From Brachybacterium muris (GTDB lineage: Bacteria > Actinomycetota > Actinomycetes > Actinomycetales > Dermabacteraceae): a stretch of DNA of 64,000 nt. The number at the start of each line of letters is the position of its first letter. The stretch's first letter is position 1. The stretch is from NCBI RefSeq assembly GCF_016907455.1, contig NZ_JAFBCB010000001.1:1860001-1924000 (forward strand), in the 5' to 3' direction. This document shows positions 33,841 to 43,960 of this stretch, piece by piece. The notes below the pieces were generated by a model that was given only the letters and a program-made list of their open reading frames with translations, did not search any database and was not told where the DNA came from. The translations under genes and the position numbers were made by a program.

Positions 33841-34992
33841 TCACAGCAGCACCATCTGGTCGCGGTGCACGGCCGGGCGGCGGAACCTCTCCCCCAGCGA
33901 TTCACGCAGCTCAGCGGAGCCGTGGCCGCTCATCACCCGCAGCTCCTCGCTGCTGAAGCCCACCAGACCCCGGGCGATCAGCTGCCCGTCGGGGCCCGCC
34001 ACGTCCACCGGGACCCCCGCGGGGAAGGTGCCCTCCACCCGGGCCACCCCGACGGCCAGCAGGGAGCGACGGCGGCTGCGCAGGGCCTGGGCGGCACCCT
34101 CGTCCACGTGCAGGGTGCCGGCGCCGCGGGTGGCGAACCTCAGCCACACCAGGCGGGATCGGCGACGGCCGTGGTGGGCGGGGAAGAAGGTGCCCACGTC
34201 CTCGCCCGCGACGGCCCCGGCGAACTGCGCGGCCGAGGTCATCACGGTGGCGGTACCGGTGGTGGAGGCGTGCTGGGCGGCCGAGAGCTTGGTGACCATC
34301 CCTCCGGTGCCCACCTTGGATCCCACCGCGCCGATGCTCACCCCGGACAGCCGGGCCACGTCCTCCACCACGGAGATGCGCTCGGCACCGGGATCGCTGG
34401 GGGGTGCGGTGTACAGGGCGTCCACGTCGGTCAGGAGCACCAGGGCGTCGGCCCCGAGCAGCTGGGCCACCAGGGCTGCCAGGCGGTCGTTGTCCCCGAA
34501 GCGGATCTCGTGGGTGGCGGTGGTGTCGTTCTCGTTGACCACCGGCACCGTGCCCAGGTCCAGCAGCGCCTCCAGGGCGGAGCGCACGTTGCGGTAGGTC
34601 TGCGGTCCGATCACATCGGACTCCGTCAGCAGGACCTGTCCGGTGATCCGGTCATGAGCGGCGAAGGCATGGGACCAGGATCGGGCAAGCAGTGCCTGGC
34701 CCACGCTGGCGGCAGCCTGCTGCAACGGGACCTCGCGCGGCCGCTCCACCAGACCCAGCGGCGCCAGCGCAGCAGCGATCGCTCCGGAGGAGACGATCAC
34801 CACCTCGGTACCGCCCTCCAGCAGGGCGGCGGCGGTGGATGCGATCTCGCGCACCCGCACCTTATCCAGACGCCCGGCGTCATCGGTGAGGCTGGAGGAG
34901 CCGATCTTCACCACGATGCGGCGGGCATCCGCCAGCTGCCCACGCTGTGTGAGCCGGGCCGGCTGACGCGGCGCCGTGCCGTTCCCGCTCAT
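33841..34992 (-). CDS. proB: Glutamate 5-kinase
   Basis: ProB starts proline synthesis by phosphorylating glutamate. The 383-residue protein has the amino-acid-kinase domain (RRIVVKIGSSSLTDDAG, VVIVSSGAIAAAL, PVVNENDTTATHEIRFGDND, GTGGMVTKLSAA) and a C-terminal PUA domain (GTLHVDEGAAQALRSRRRSL). The length with PUA is normal. It lies 33 bp after obg and would normally be followed by proA, which is now 6 kb away beyond the ribose operon. Confidence 0.96.
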   Translation of the reverse strand: MSGNGTAPRQPARLTQRGQLADARRIVVKIGSSSLTDDAGRLDKVRVREIASTAAALLEGGTEVVIVSSGAIAAALAPLGLVERPREVPLQQAAASVGQALLARSWSHAFAAHDRITGQVLLTESDVIGPQTYRNVRSALEALLDLGTVPVVNENDTTATHEIRFGDNDRLAALVAQLLGADALVLLTDVDALYTAPPSDPGAERISVVEDVARLSGVSIGAVGSKVGTGGMVTKLSAAQHASTTGTATVMTSAAQFAGAVAGEDVGTFFPAHHGRRRSRLVWLRFATRGAGTLHVDEGAAQALRSRRRSLLAVGVARVEGTFPAGVPVDVAGPDGQLIARGLVGFSSEELRVMSGHGSAELRESLGERFRRPAVHRDQMVLL

Positions 34993-35025
34993 CGGGCACC
35001 GCCGTTCACCTGGGCCCGCCGTCCA

Positions 35026-36561
35026 TCATGAGGAGGCGTCCTCGTCCACGGCGGGGTCGGCCCAGTGACCGGCGCGACGCTCCTCCTCCATGGCAGCCAG
35101 GCGGCCCAAGCGTGCATCGGTGCGCGCGCGCTGCTGCTCGCGCTTCTCCTCGCGGGTGGGCCGGTGGTGGTCCTCCAGGCGCTTGTCGGTGCCACGGCGG
35201 CCCAGCAGTTCGGCACCGCCCATCATCGTCGGCTCCCAGTCGAACACCACGGCGTCGTCATCCGGGCCGATCAGCACGGTGGAGCCGGCCACGGCACCGG
35301 CCGAGTACAGCTCCTGCTCCACGCCCAGGCGTGCCAGGCGGTCGGCGAGATAGCCCACGGCCTCGTCGTTGGTGAAGTCGGTCTGTCGCACCCAGCGCTC
35401 GGGCTTATCGCCCACCACGCGCCAAGCGGTCGCGCCCTCGAACTGCTCGGTGACCACGCGGAAGTCGGTCTCGTCCACTGCATCGGGGGTGATGACGATC
35501 GGGGCGCTGGAGGGCTCGGGCAGCGAGGCGCGGGCCTTCTCCACCAGTTCGCCGAGCACGAAGCTGAGCTCGCGCAGTCCCTTGTGGGACACGGCGGAGA
35601 CGTCCAGCACCGGTACGTCACGCTCGGCGAGCCGTTCGCGCACCATGTCGGCCATGTCGGCGCCGTCGGGCACGTCGGTCTTGTTCAGCACGACGACGGT
35701 GGGGCGCTCCATCAGCGGCACCCGACCTTCACCTGGCTCGTCCAGCCCGGCGGCGTACTCGGACAGCTCCGACTCGATGGTCTCCAGGTCGCTCAGCGGG
35801 TCGCGATCGGATTCGAGGGCGGCGGTGTCCAGGACATGCACGATCACGTGGCAGCGCTCGATGTGGCGCAGGAAGTCCAGGCCCAGGCCCTTGCCCTGGC
35901 TGGCGCCGGGGATCAGCCCGGGCACGTCCGCGACGGTGTACCGGTACTCCCCCGCCTCGACCACTCCCAGGTTTGGCACCAGGGTGGTGAAGGGGTAGTC
36001 GGCGATCTTGGGTCGCGCGGCGCTCATCGCGGCGATCAGCGAGCTCTTGCCGGCGCTGGGGTAGCCCACCAGGGCCACGTCCGCCACGGACTTCAGCTCC
36101 AGGATCAGGGTCCGCTCCTGGCCCGGTTCGCCCAGCAGGGCGAAGCCGGGTGCCTTGCGGTGGCGGGAGGCGAGGGCAGCGTTGCCCAGGCCCCCGGAGC
36201 CGCCGCGGGCCGCGATGAAGCGGGTGCCGATGCCAGTCATGTCCGCCAGGACGGTGCCGTCCTCGGTGGTGATCACGGTGCCGTCCGGGACCGGCAGCAC
36301 CAGGTCCTCGCCACGGCCGCCATGGCGCAGGTCGCCCTTGCCGAAGTCACCGGAGGACGCCTTCTGGTGGGGCTTGTGGTGATACGGGAGAAGGGTGGTG
36401 GTGGAGGCATCCACCTCGAGGATCACGTCCCCACCACGGCCACCGTTGGCGCCGTCGGGGCCCGCCAGGGGCTTGAACTTCTCGCGACGGATCGAGGCGG
36501 CGCCGTGGCCGCCCGAACCGGCGACGACGTGCAGTTTCACGCGGTCGACGAACGTTGCCAT
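35026..36561 (-). CDS. obg: GTPase Obg/CgtA
   Basis: This ribosome-assembly and stress GTPase of 511 residues has a glycine-rich Obg fold at the N-terminus ([20 protein letters not shown]). The G domain shows G1 [10 protein letters not shown]3 DVPGLI and G4 NKTD, and a C-terminal OCT domain follows. The tail past the OCT domain ([20 protein letters not shown]) is charged and longer than in E. coli, as common in actinobacteria. It follows rpmA and rplU on the same strand, the standard arrangement. Confidence 0.97.
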   Translation of the reverse strand: MATFVDRVKLHVVAGSGGHGAASIRREKFKPLAGPDGANGGRGGDVILEVDASTTTLLPYHHKPHQKASSGDFGKGDLRHGGRGEDLVLPVPDGTVITTEDGTVLADMTGIGTRFIAARGGSGGLGNAALASRHRKAPGFALLGEPGQERTLILELKSVADVALVGYPSAGKSSLIAAMSAARPKIADYPFTTLVPNLGVVEAGEYRYTVADVPGLIPGASQGKGLGLDFLRHIERCHVIVHVLDTAALESDRDPLSDLETIESELSEYAAGLDEPGEGRVPLMERPTVVVLNKTDVPDGADMADMVRERLAERDVPVLDVSAVSHKGLRELSFVLGELVEKARASLPEPSSAPIVITPDAVDETDFRVVTEQFEGATAWRVVGDKPERWVRQTDFTNDEAVGYLADRLARLGVEQELYSAGAVAGSTVLIGPDDDAVVFDWEPTMMGGAELLGRRGTDKRLEDHHRPTREEKREQQRARTDARLGRLAAMEEERRAGHWADPAVDEDASS

Positions 36562-36682
36562 GGGTCTACTCCGATGCGGTACGAGGGTGGGTACGCGTCG
36601 AGGGGCGGAGCTGTCGGCTCCGCCCCTCGATGGCGAATCTGGTTGCCCGGCGGCGTGCCGGACGGATCAGCGGTCGCTGCGC

Positions 36683-36937
36683 TCAGGCGGTAGCGACGAC
36701 GTTGACCACGCGGCGATCGCGCTTGCGGCCGAACTCGACCGTGCCCGCCGTGAGGGCGAACAGGGTGTCGTCGTTGCCGCGGCCCACGCCGTCACCGGGG
36801 TGGATCTTGGTACCGCGCTGACGCACGATGATCTCACCGGCGCCGACGACCTGGCCGCCGAAGCGCTTGACGCCGAGGCGCTGGGCGTTGGAGTCACGCC
36901 CGTTCTTGGAGGAGCTGACGCCCTTCTTCGATGCCAT
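36683..36937 (-). CDS. rpmA: 50S ribosomal protein L27
   Basis: This 84-residue L27 starts [20 protein letters not shown], followed by [20 protein letters not shown] and [14 protein letters not shown]. There is no cleaved N-terminal extension like that of Firmicutes. It lies 36 bp after rplU and 121 bp before obg. Confidence 0.98.
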   Translation of the reverse strand: MASKKGVSSSKNGRDSNAQRLGVKRFGGQVVGAGEIIVRQRGTKIHPGDGVGRGNDDTLFALTAGTVEFGRKRDRRVVNVVATA

Positions 36938-36973
36938 CTGGAATCAATCCTTCTCTCGTTACGAAGGGATCGC

Positions 36974-37282
36974 TCAGGCGATGCCCGTGATCTTCAGGCG
37001 GGTCAGCTCCTGGCGGTGGCCCTGGCGCTTCTTGTAGCCCGTCTTGTTCTTGTACTTGAGGATGCGGATTTTGGGACCACGCAGCTCCTCGAGGATCTCA
37101 GCGGTCACCTTCACCTTGTCCAGGTCGGACTTGGCGGAGGTCACCGAATCACCGTCGACCAGGAGGACGGGAGCGAGCTCGACGCTGTCGCCCGCCTCGC
37201 CGGACACGCGGTTGATCACGATGGTGTCACCGACCGACACCTTCTCCTGACGACCGCCTGCGCGGACGATTGCGTACACCAC
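36974..37282 (-). CDS. rplU: 50S ribosomal protein L21
   Basis: This 102-residue L21 ([20 protein letters not shown] ... [19 protein letters not shown]) has the family's conserved N-terminal strand and the basic [10 protein letters not shown] loop. It is the first gene of the rplU-rpmA-obg-proB unit, preceded by a leader of about 200 nt after the predicted promoter. Confidence 0.98.
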   Translation of the reverse strand: MVYAIVRAGGRQEKVSVGDTIVINRVSGEAGDSVELAPVLLVDGDSVTSAKSDLDKVKVTAEILEELRGPKIRILKYKNKTGYKKRQGHRQELTRLKITGIA

Positions 37283-37487
37283 GTCACTGCTCCATCTTGG
37301 TTCGGGAATGCTTGATCAATTCGTTCATGCTGAATTGCTTTGAGCCGGACTCGCGGACTCACCGCGCACCTGCGACCGTCGACCATTCCCGGTGTGCTCC
37401 GGTCATGTCCGGAACGCCCCAGGAGGGAGGTGCGGTCGCGCGACGCCCAGCGGGATCACGACTTCGACGCGTTTTGCGCCAGGGGAT

Positions 37488-37516
37488 AGCTTACGATCCC
37501 CGGGCCCTGCGGTCAA
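37488..37516 (-). promoter_or_regulatory. Predicted promoter of rplU-rpmA-obg
   Basis: On the minus strand TTGACC (37516-37511), a 17-bp spacer and TAAGCT (37493-37488) fit a sigma-70-type promoter. The transcript would begin near 37480, leaving a leader of about 195 nt before rplU. I see no recognised riboregulator in that leader. The span 37283-37568 holds no gene. Confidence 0.55.
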
Positions 37517-37568
37517 CCAGTCTTGCCGGTCCGACCAGCATGAATGCTGATGAACGCTGTGGAACTCA

Positions 37569-40500
37569 TCACCCTTCGGGGGTGGGAGTGCCCTCGACGG
37601 AGTCCGTCTGCGCCTCGGAGGGGTCGATACGACCCTCGGCAGCGTCCCCGGGCTCGATGCGGGACTCGGCCACGGGGGCCTCCTCCGCTGCACCCTGCCC
37701 GTCGGCGCCCTCGGGGCCGGCAGAGGGGGCGGACTCCTCGACGCGATCAGCCTGTTCAGGCTGCTCGAGCTGCTGCGCGGACGCGTCACCCTCGGGGCCG
37801 GCCACGGGCGCGGTCTGCTCGGAAGCGCCGCCCTGCTGAGGCTGCTGGGGCTGCTCGGACTGCTGCGACTGCTCAGTGTCCTGGGGTTGCTCGGTCACAG
37901 CTTGCTCCTTCGTCTCGGACGGATCGTTCTGCGAGGACTCGACGGAGACGAGCTGGCCGTCCACCGTCACCTCGGGGTTCGCCTGGTGGCCGGAGGCCGC
38001 AGCGATGGAGGCGATGGTGGCGCGGGCCAGGGCCCGGGAGTTCTCGTCCTCGCGCAGGCGGTGCACATCGGCGGACTGCGGATCCAGCAACTCGCCCACG
38101 GCCTCCTTGGCCTCGGCGGTGCGGGACTTGCGGCCACCGCGGCGACGGGAGGACCGCGAGGTCTCCTCACCGGAGCCGCCGCCGTTCCCACTGCCGTTGC
38201 TGTTCCCGCCACCGTTGTTGCCATGGCCGTTGGTGTGGGCGTGGTTGGCGCCCTCGACGTCCACGATCAGGCCGCGGCCGTTGCAGTGCTCACAGGTGGC
38301 GGAGAAGGTCTCCACCAGGCCCTGACCCACGCGCTTGCGGGTCATCTGGACCAGGCCCAGCGAGGTCACCTCGGCGACCTGGTGCTTGGTGCGGTCACGG
38401 CCCAGGCACTCCACCAGGCGGCGCAGCACGAGGTCACGGTTGGACTCCAGCACCATGTCGATGAAGTCGATGACGATGATGCCGCCGATGTCCCGCAGAC
38501 GCAGCTGCCGCACGATCTCCTCGGCGGCCTCCAGGTTGTTGCGGGTCACCGTCTCCTCCAGCGAGCCGCCGGAGCCGGTGAACTTGCCGGTGTTGACGTC
38601 CACCACGGTCATGGCCTCGGTACGGTCGATCACCAGGGAGCCGCCCGAGGGCAGGTACACCTTGCGGTCCATCGCCTTCAGCAGCTGCTCGTCGATGCGG
38701 TGCTTGGCGAACACGTCCTCAGGGCCCACGTGACGGGTCAGACGCTCCAGCAGGTCCGGTGCCACGGAGGAGACGTACTCGTGCACGTCGTCGTGGACCT
38801 TGCTGCCCTCGACGATCAGCGAGGTGAAGTCCTCGTTGAAGACGTCGCGCACCACCTTGATGGCGATGTCGGGCTCCTGGGACAGCGCCGCGGGTGCCGA
38901 CTTCGACTTCTGGGCCTTCTGGATCCTCTCCCACTGAGCGCGCAGGCGCTCCACGTCGCGGGTGAGCTCCTCCTCGCTGGCCCCCTCGGCGGCGGTGCGC
39001 ACGATGACGCCCGCATCCTCGGGGATCAGCTGGCGCATGATCTTCTTCAGCCGTGCGCGCTCGGTGTCGGGCAGCTTGCGGGAGATGCCGGTCATCGAAC
39101 CGCCGGGCACGAACACCAGGTAGCGACCGGGCAGGGAGATCTGGCTGGTCAGGCGGGCGCCCTTGTGGCCGATCGGGTCCTTGGTGACCTGCACCAGCAC
39201 AGAGTCGCCGCTCTTCAGGGCGAGCTCGATGCGGCGGGGCTGACCCTCCAGGCCCGCGGCGTCCCAGTTGACCTCACCGGCGTACAGGACGGCGTTGCGT
39301 CCCTTGCCGATGTCCACGAACGATGCCTCCATCGACGGCAGCACGTTCTGCACCTTGCCCAGGTACACGTTGCCCACCATGGAGGTCTGCGACTTCTGCG
39401 CGACGTAGTGCTCCACCAGCACGTCGTCCTCCAGGACGGCGATCTGGGTGCTGCCGGCGCGCTCGCGCACCACCATGGAGCGCTTGACGGACTCGCGGCG
39501 AGCCAGGAACTCGGCCTCGGTGATCACACTGCGGCGGCGGCCGGCATCGCGACCCTCGCGGCGGCGCTGGCGCTTGGCCTCCAGACGGGTGGAGCCCTTG
39601 ACGGACTTCACCTCGTCCCGGCCCTCGCGCACCTTGACCACGGTGTTGGGCGGGTCGTCCGGGGAGCTCACATCGCCGTCACCGGAGCCGGAACGACGCC
39701 GACGGCGGCGCCGACGCGAGCTGGACGAGCTGGAGGAGCCGTCACCGGAGTCCTTGTCGTCCTCGGACTCCTCCCGCGAGTCGTGATCGTCGTCGTCCGA
39801 GGCGCCGCCGGAGTGCTCGGAGTCCTCGGTCGAGTCCTTCTCGCCGTCGTCGTTGCCGGAGCGGTCGTCGTCACCACGGCCGCGGCCACGGCGGCCGCGA
39901 CCGCCACGGCGACGGCGACGGCGCGAGCTGCCGGAGTCCCCACGGCTCTCGTCGTCCTCGGAGTCCTCGGAGCCCGAAGAATCGGCGTCCTCGTCGTTGC
40001 TGTCCTCATCGGCGGAGGCGTCGTCGTCCTTGCTGCGGGAGGAGCGCGACTCACCGCGACGCCGCGAACGGGTGCGACGGCGGGGCTTGTCCTCCGTCAC
40101 CTCCTCGCCCTCGGTGTCGTCCTGGTCCTGGTCCTGATCCTGGTCGGTATCGCTGCCGGCGTCGAAGGAGAGGTCGACCTCTCCCACGGGGGCGTCCCGC
40201 GGGCCGACGGTGGTGCGGGGCTGGGCGGGGGCGGGCGCCTGGAACAGCAGCGAGGCGAAGTCCTGCTGGGCCTGCTCGCGGCGGGCCCGGTCGTCCTCGT
40301 CCTGCTGCTCGGTGCCGCTGCCGCCGCGGGTGCTGGCCAGGGCGCGCAGATCGTTCGCGACGGGACTGTCGCCGTCCTCGTCCGCAGCGATCGGTGCAGT
40401 GGCGTCGGTGCCGGACTCCGTCTGCTCCTTCGCGGCCGGGGCGGGCTCCTCGGCAGCGGGGGCGGGCGGTTCGAAGGCGGGGATCATCGGGGCCCCGGCG

Positions 40501-40745
40501 GGGGCGCCGGCACGCCGACGGGGACGCTTCGTGGTGCTGGCCGCAGCGGCGTGCTCAGCATCCACGCCCGGCTGCTCCGGGACCACGGTGCGGAACACGG
40601 GCGCGTCCGTGGTGGTCTCAGGGGTGATCACGGGGGCCGGGGCCCCGGCGGGCGCGCCCGCCGCGCGGCGGCGCCGGCGCGTCGTGGGCTCCGAGGGGGT
40701 TTCCTCGGTCGAGGTGGTGTCGAGATCGTCGGTGCTGTCAGCCAT
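37569..40745 (-). CDS. rne: Ribonuclease E/G
   Basis: This 1058-residue RNase of actinobacterial type has the catalytic core in the middle. The S1 part lies around GNVYLGKVQNVLPSMEASFV, the Mg-binding motif is IIVIDFIDM, and the zinc link is CEHCNGRG. The N-terminal third (about 370 residues) is a disordered run of Ser/Asp/Glu and Arg-rich blocks (RRRRRR-type), and the C-terminus is Ala/Glu/Gln-rich. Both are scaffold regions expected to bind RNA or degradosome partners. It processes rRNA and decays mRNA. ATG at 40745 has a GGAGGAGAC site. It stands upstream of rplU, as in most actinobacteria. Confidence 0.96.
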   Translation of the reverse strand: MADSTDDLDTTSTEETPSEPTTRRRRRAAGAPAGAPAPVITPETTTDAPVFRTVVPEQPGVDAEHAAAASTTKRPRRRAGAPAGAPMIPAFEPPAPAAEEPAPAAKEQTESGTDATAPIAADEDGDSPVANDLRALASTRGGSGTEQQDEDDRARREQAQQDFASLLFQAPAPAQPRTTVGPRDAPVGEVDLSFDAGSDTDQDQDQDQDDTEGEEVTEDKPRRRTRSRRRGESRSSRSKDDDASADEDSNDEDADSSGSEDSEDDESRGDSGSSRRRRRRGGRGRRGRGRGDDDRSGNDDGEKDSTEDSEHSGGASDDDDHDSREESEDDKDSGDGSSSSSSSRRRRRRRRSGSGDGDVSSPDDPPNTVVKVREGRDEVKSVKGSTRLEAKRQRRREGRDAGRRRSVITEAEFLARRESVKRSMVVRERAGSTQIAVLEDDVLVEHYVAQKSQTSMVGNVYLGKVQNVLPSMEASFVDIGKGRNAVLYAGEVNWDAAGLEGQPRRIELALKSGDSVLVQVTKDPIGHKGARLTSQISLPGRYLVFVPGGSMTGISRKLPDTERARLKKIMRQLIPEDAGVIVRTAAEGASEEELTRDVERLRAQWERIQKAQKSKSAPAALSQEPDIAIKVVRDVFNEDFTSLIVEGSKVHDDVHEYVSSVAPDLLERLTRHVGPEDVFAKHRIDEQLLKAMDRKVYLPSGGSLVIDRTEAMTVVDVNTGKFTGSGGSLEETVTRNNLEAAEEIVRQLRLRDIGGIIVIDFIDMVLESNRDLVLRRLVECLGRDRTKHQVAEVTSLGLVQMTRKRVGQGLVETFSATCEHCNGRGLIVDVEGANHAHTNGHGNNGGGNSNGSGNGGGSGEETSRSSRRRGGRKSRTAEAKEAVGELLDPQSADVHRLREDENSRALARATIASIAAASGHQANPEVTVDGQLVSVESSQNDPSETKEQAVTEQPQDTEQSQQSEQPQQPQQGGASEQTAPVAGPEGDASAQQLEQPEQADRVEESAPSAGPEGADGQGAAEEAPVAESRIEPGDAAEGRIDPSEAQTDSVEGTPTPEG

Positions 40746-41226
40746 GTGGCCGTCTCCTCCTGGAGGATCCAGCGCACCCTGGGTCCTATGTGGTCATCGT
40801 CCCTGGGGACGGAAGTCTTTGGCCCTCGCCGCCGCGCTGCTCCTCGGAGGGAGCGCTGCGATGCTGATCGCGGGAGCCGACTCGGTCGCGTGAATTCGCG
40901 TTCCCGGTGCTCCGACGCAACAACGCCGGGAGGTTCCCCCACCCGGTACGGGGCAGGAGAGCGCCTCGGTCAGTATGGCACAGCGAGTCCTGCAGGAGCA
41001 TGGCGACATGCCCCGCGACACACGCGCGCGGCCCGTTCCGGCACACGCATCGTGAGCACCTGCACCGCAATGTGCTGTGCTCGCGGCCCACAGGTGGGAG
41101 ACTGGTCGAAGACTGGCAGCAGCCTGATAACTGCCGCAACGGCGGAGCTCCCGGGACGATGGTCCCCCGCAGCCTCACCGCCCGGTCGTACTTTCGTGAC
41201 AGCGTGTCGTTCCCCCGGGAGGATCC
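40746..41226. other. Divergent intergenic region between rne and cydA
   Basis: This 481-bp gap carries the promoters of rne (leftward) and cydABDC (rightward), but I see no convincing -35/-10 pair and no clear Rex-type palindrome (TTGTG-N6-CACAA). A good ribosome site, GGGAGG, precedes cydA. The long plus-strand frames that cross the gap are antisense shadows of rne. Confidence 0.5.
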
Positions 41227-42783
41227 ATGGAAGCCCTCGACCTGGCACGGTGGCAGTTCGGAATCACCACCGTGTACCACTTCATCTTCGTACCACTCAC
41301 GATCGGTCTGTCGCTGCTGGTGGCGATGATGCAGACCGTCGCCGTGCGGTCCAAGGACCCCGTCCGCAAGGACGCCTGGACCCGCCTGACCAAGTTCTTC
41401 GGCTCGATGCTGATCGTCAACTTCGGCATCGGCATCGCCACCGGCATCGTCCAGGAGTTCCAGTTCGGGATGAACTGGTCCGAGTACGCCCGCTACGTCG
41501 GTGACGTGTTCGGCGCACCCCTGGCCCTCGAAGGCCTGCTGGCGTTCTTCCTGGAGTCGGTGTTCCTGGGGCTGTGGATCTTCGGCTGGAACAAGCTGCC
41601 CGAGAAGATCCACCTGCTCACCATCTGGATGGTGGCGATCGGCACCATGCTCTCGGCGTACTTCATCATCGCCGCGAACTCCTTCATGCAGCATCCTGTG
41701 GGCGCCATGCTGAACCCCGAGACCGGTCGCGCCGAGCTCGACCCCTCCCAGGGCTCCATCCTCTCGGTCCTCACCAACGTCACCACGCTGGCGGCGTTCC
41801 CCCACGTGATCTCCGGTGCCTGGCTGGTGGCCTCCGCCTTCGTCACCGGCGTGGCCGGCTGGCACATGGTGCGCCACCACAACAAGGCCCGCCAGCTGGG
41901 TCTGGACTCCGTGGACGGTGCCGAGCACAACCTCATGAGCCGCAACGTGTTCCGTCCCGCCGTGCGCTTCGGCGTGGTGGCCATGTTCATCTCGGCCGTG
42001 GTGCTGGTGGTCTCCGGCGATTTCCAGGCCAAGATCATGTTCGAGCAGCAGCCGATGAAGATGGCCTCGGCCGAGGCGCTGTGCGAGACCCAGTCCGGTG
42101 CGCCGTTCTCCATCCTCACCGTGGGCGGCCCGGACGCGTTCGCGGCCGACTGCGACAGCGTGACCCACCTGATCGAGGTCCCTTACGTCACCTCGATCCT
42201 GGCCACCTATGATCCGAACGCCACCCTGCAGGGCGTGGACGACCTCAACGCCCAGTACAAGGAGCAGTTCGGCGAGACCACCACCGACATCTTCGGCAAC
42301 GAGGTCGAGGCCGACTACCGCCCCAACCTGTTCGTCACCTACTGGTCCTTCCGCCTGATGATCGGCCTGGCCGCGTTCAGCGCCATCGTGGCCTTCTGGG
42401 CGCTGTGGGTCACCCGTGGCAAGGGTGAGAACGCCCGCACCACCGGCTCCAAGGCCTTCGCCTGGTTCACGGTGCTGGCGATCCCGATGCCGTTCCTGGC
42501 CAACTCCGCCGGCTGGGTGTTCACCGAGATGGGCCGACAGCCCTGGGTGGTCCACCCCAACCCGCTGGACCCGACGGTGCGCCTGATGACTATCCAGGGC
42601 GTCTCCTCCAACCCCGGCTGGATGGTGCTCACCTCCCTGGTGACCTTCACCCTGCTGTACGGGGTGCTCGCCGTGGTGTGGTTCTACCTGATGCGCAAGG
42701 CCGCCCTCAAGGGCATCCCCATCCCGCAGCGTGACGAGCAGACCGACGAGCTCGACACCCCGGCCATCTCCTTCGGGTACTGA
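41227..42783 (+). CDS. cydA: Cytochrome bd oxidase subunit I
   Basis: CydA (518 residues) is the quinol-oxidising haem subunit of the high-affinity terminal oxidase. It has about nine membrane helices. The conserved N-terminal RWQFGITTVYHFIFVPLTIG includes a haem-ligand His, followed by HVISGAWLVASAF and, towards the C-terminus, WSFRLMIGLAA with the Met ligand region. The quinol loop is of the short type. ATG at 41227 follows GGGAGG. It is the first gene of the cydABDC-kinase unit. Confidence 0.97.
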   Translation: MEALDLARWQFGITTVYHFIFVPLTIGLSLLVAMMQTVAVRSKDPVRKDAWTRLTKFFGSMLIVNFGIGIATGIVQEFQFGMNWSEYARYVGDVFGAPLALEGLLAFFLESVFLGLWIFGWNKLPEKIHLLTIWMVAIGTMLSAYFIIAANSFMQHPVGAMLNPETGRAELDPSQGSILSVLTNVTTLAAFPHVISGAWLVASAFVTGVAGWHMVRHHNKARQLGLDSVDGAEHNLMSRNVFRPAVRFGVVAMFISAVVLVVSGDFQAKIMFEQQPMKMASAEALCETQSGAPFSILTVGGPDAFAADCDSVTHLIEVPYVTSILATYDPNATLQGVDDLNAQYKEQFGETTTDIFGNEVEADYRPNLFVTYWSFRLMIGLAAFSAIVAFWALWVTRGKGENARTTGSKAFAWFTVLAIPMPFLANSAGWVFTEMGRQPWVVHPNPLDPTVRLMTIQGVSSNPGWMVLTSLVTFTLLYGVLAVVWFYLMRKAALKGIPIPQRDEQTDELDTPAISFGY

Positions 42784-42801
42784 GAAGGGACAAGGACTGT
42801 C

Positions 42802-43902
42802 ATGGACATGATCGATCCGACCTTGCTGCAGACGCTGTGGTTCGCGCTGATCGCCTTCTTCTTCCTGGGCTACTTCCTGCTGGAGGGTTTCGACTTCGGG
42901 GTGGAGATGAACGTCCTCGCCCTGGGCAAGGGGGACACCGAACGTCGCGGCACCATCATCTCGACCATCGCCCCGATCTGGGACGGCAACCAGGTGTGGA
43001 TGATCGTTGCCGGCGCTTCGATCTTCGCCGCTTTCCCGGAGTGGTACGCCTCCCTGTTCTCCGGCTTCTACCTGGCGCTGCTGCTGCTCCTGGTGATGCT
43101 GATCGTGCGGGTGTGCGCCTTCAAGTACCGCGCCAAGCACGACAGCCCCACCTGGACCCGAACCTGGGACTGGGTCCACATCCTCTCCGGCTTCCTGCCG
43201 GCGCTGCTGTGGGGCGTGGCCTTCGCCAACATCGTCAAGGGCGTCGCGATCGATCCCAACAGCTGGGTGACCACGTCGCTGCTGGGTCTGCTGAACCCGT
43301 TCGGCCTGCTGGGTGGGGTGGTGTTCGTGCTGCTGTTCTGGCTGCACGGCACCTTGTACCTCACTCTGCGCACGGTGGGTGAGCTGCGGGCGGGAGCGAA
43401 CCGTCTGGCCGGGATGCTGGTCTGGCCCACCATCATCGCCGGTGCGGTGTTCCTGATCTGGTACCAGCTGGCCTACTCCAACTCTGCCCTCACCTGGCTG
43501 CCCTTGCTGGTGGCGGCGGTGGCCCTGGTGGCGGTGGCAGTGCTGAACCGGATGCGCCGGGAGGGCGCGGCCTTCATGGCCTCCCTGACGGCGATCGGAG
43601 GGGCGGGTGTGACGCTGTTCGGTGGCCTGTTCCCGTACGTGCTGCCGGCCACTAACGATGCCGCCAACTCGCTCACGGTCGCGGGCGCCTCCTCGAGCGA
43701 GCACACGCTGCTGGTGATGACCATCGCCGTGGTGGTGTTCATGCCGATCGTGCTGGCCTATCAGTTCTGGGCCATCCGGGTGTTCCGCCACCGCATCGGC
43801 AGCGAGGACGACCCCCAGCCGCCCAGCCTGACCGAGCGCGCACGCGACGCCTACCGAGAGGCCTTCGACCAGGACGCTCCTCGGCCCCGCGCGGAGAGCT
43901 GA
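42802..43902 (+). CDS. cydB: Cytochrome bd oxidase subunit II
   Basis: This 366-residue membrane partner of CydA shows the family start LQTLWFALIAFFFLGYFLLE and GFDFGVEMN, then TIAPIWDGNQVWMIVAGASI. It has about nine helices. It lies 18 bp after cydA. A strong hairpin follows the gene before cydD. Confidence 0.97.
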   Translation: MDMIDPTLLQTLWFALIAFFFLGYFLLEGFDFGVEMNVLALGKGDTERRGTIISTIAPIWDGNQVWMIVAGASIFAAFPEWYASLFSGFYLALLLLLVMLIVRVCAFKYRAKHDSPTWTRTWDWVHILSGFLPALLWGVAFANIVKGVAIDPNSWVTTSLLGLLNPFGLLGGVVFVLLFWLHGTLYLTLRTVGELRAGANRLAGMLVWPTIIAGAVFLIWYQLAYSNSALTWLPLLVAAVALVAVAVLNRMRREGAAFMASLTAIGGAGVTLFGGLFPYVLPATNDAANSLTVAGASSSEHTLLVMTIAVVVFMPIVLAYQFWAIRVFRHRIGSEDDPQPPSLTERARDAYREAFDQDAPRPRAES

Positions 43903-43907
43903 GAGCT

Positions 43908-43939
43908 CGGGGGGACCCTCGGCACGCCGGGACCCCCCG
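43908..43939 (+). terminator. GC-rich hairpin between cydB and cydD
   Basis: CGGGGGG (43908-43914) pairs with CCCCCCG (43933-43939), with inner pairing of CCC/GGG and CGGC/GCCG. No T-run follows, so it may act as a partial terminator or mRNA stabiliser separating cydAB from cydDC rather than a full stop. Confidence 0.4.
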
Positions 43940-43960
43940 CTCCCTGACAGACTGTCCTCA

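Noticed and set aside
37887..41504. A plus-strand open frame of over 1200 codons opposite rne
   Set aside because: Its sequence is low-complexity Leu/Val/Gly/Ala without family features, and it is the antisense of the RNase E gene, which has clear catalytic motifs. Long antisense frames are common at this GC content.
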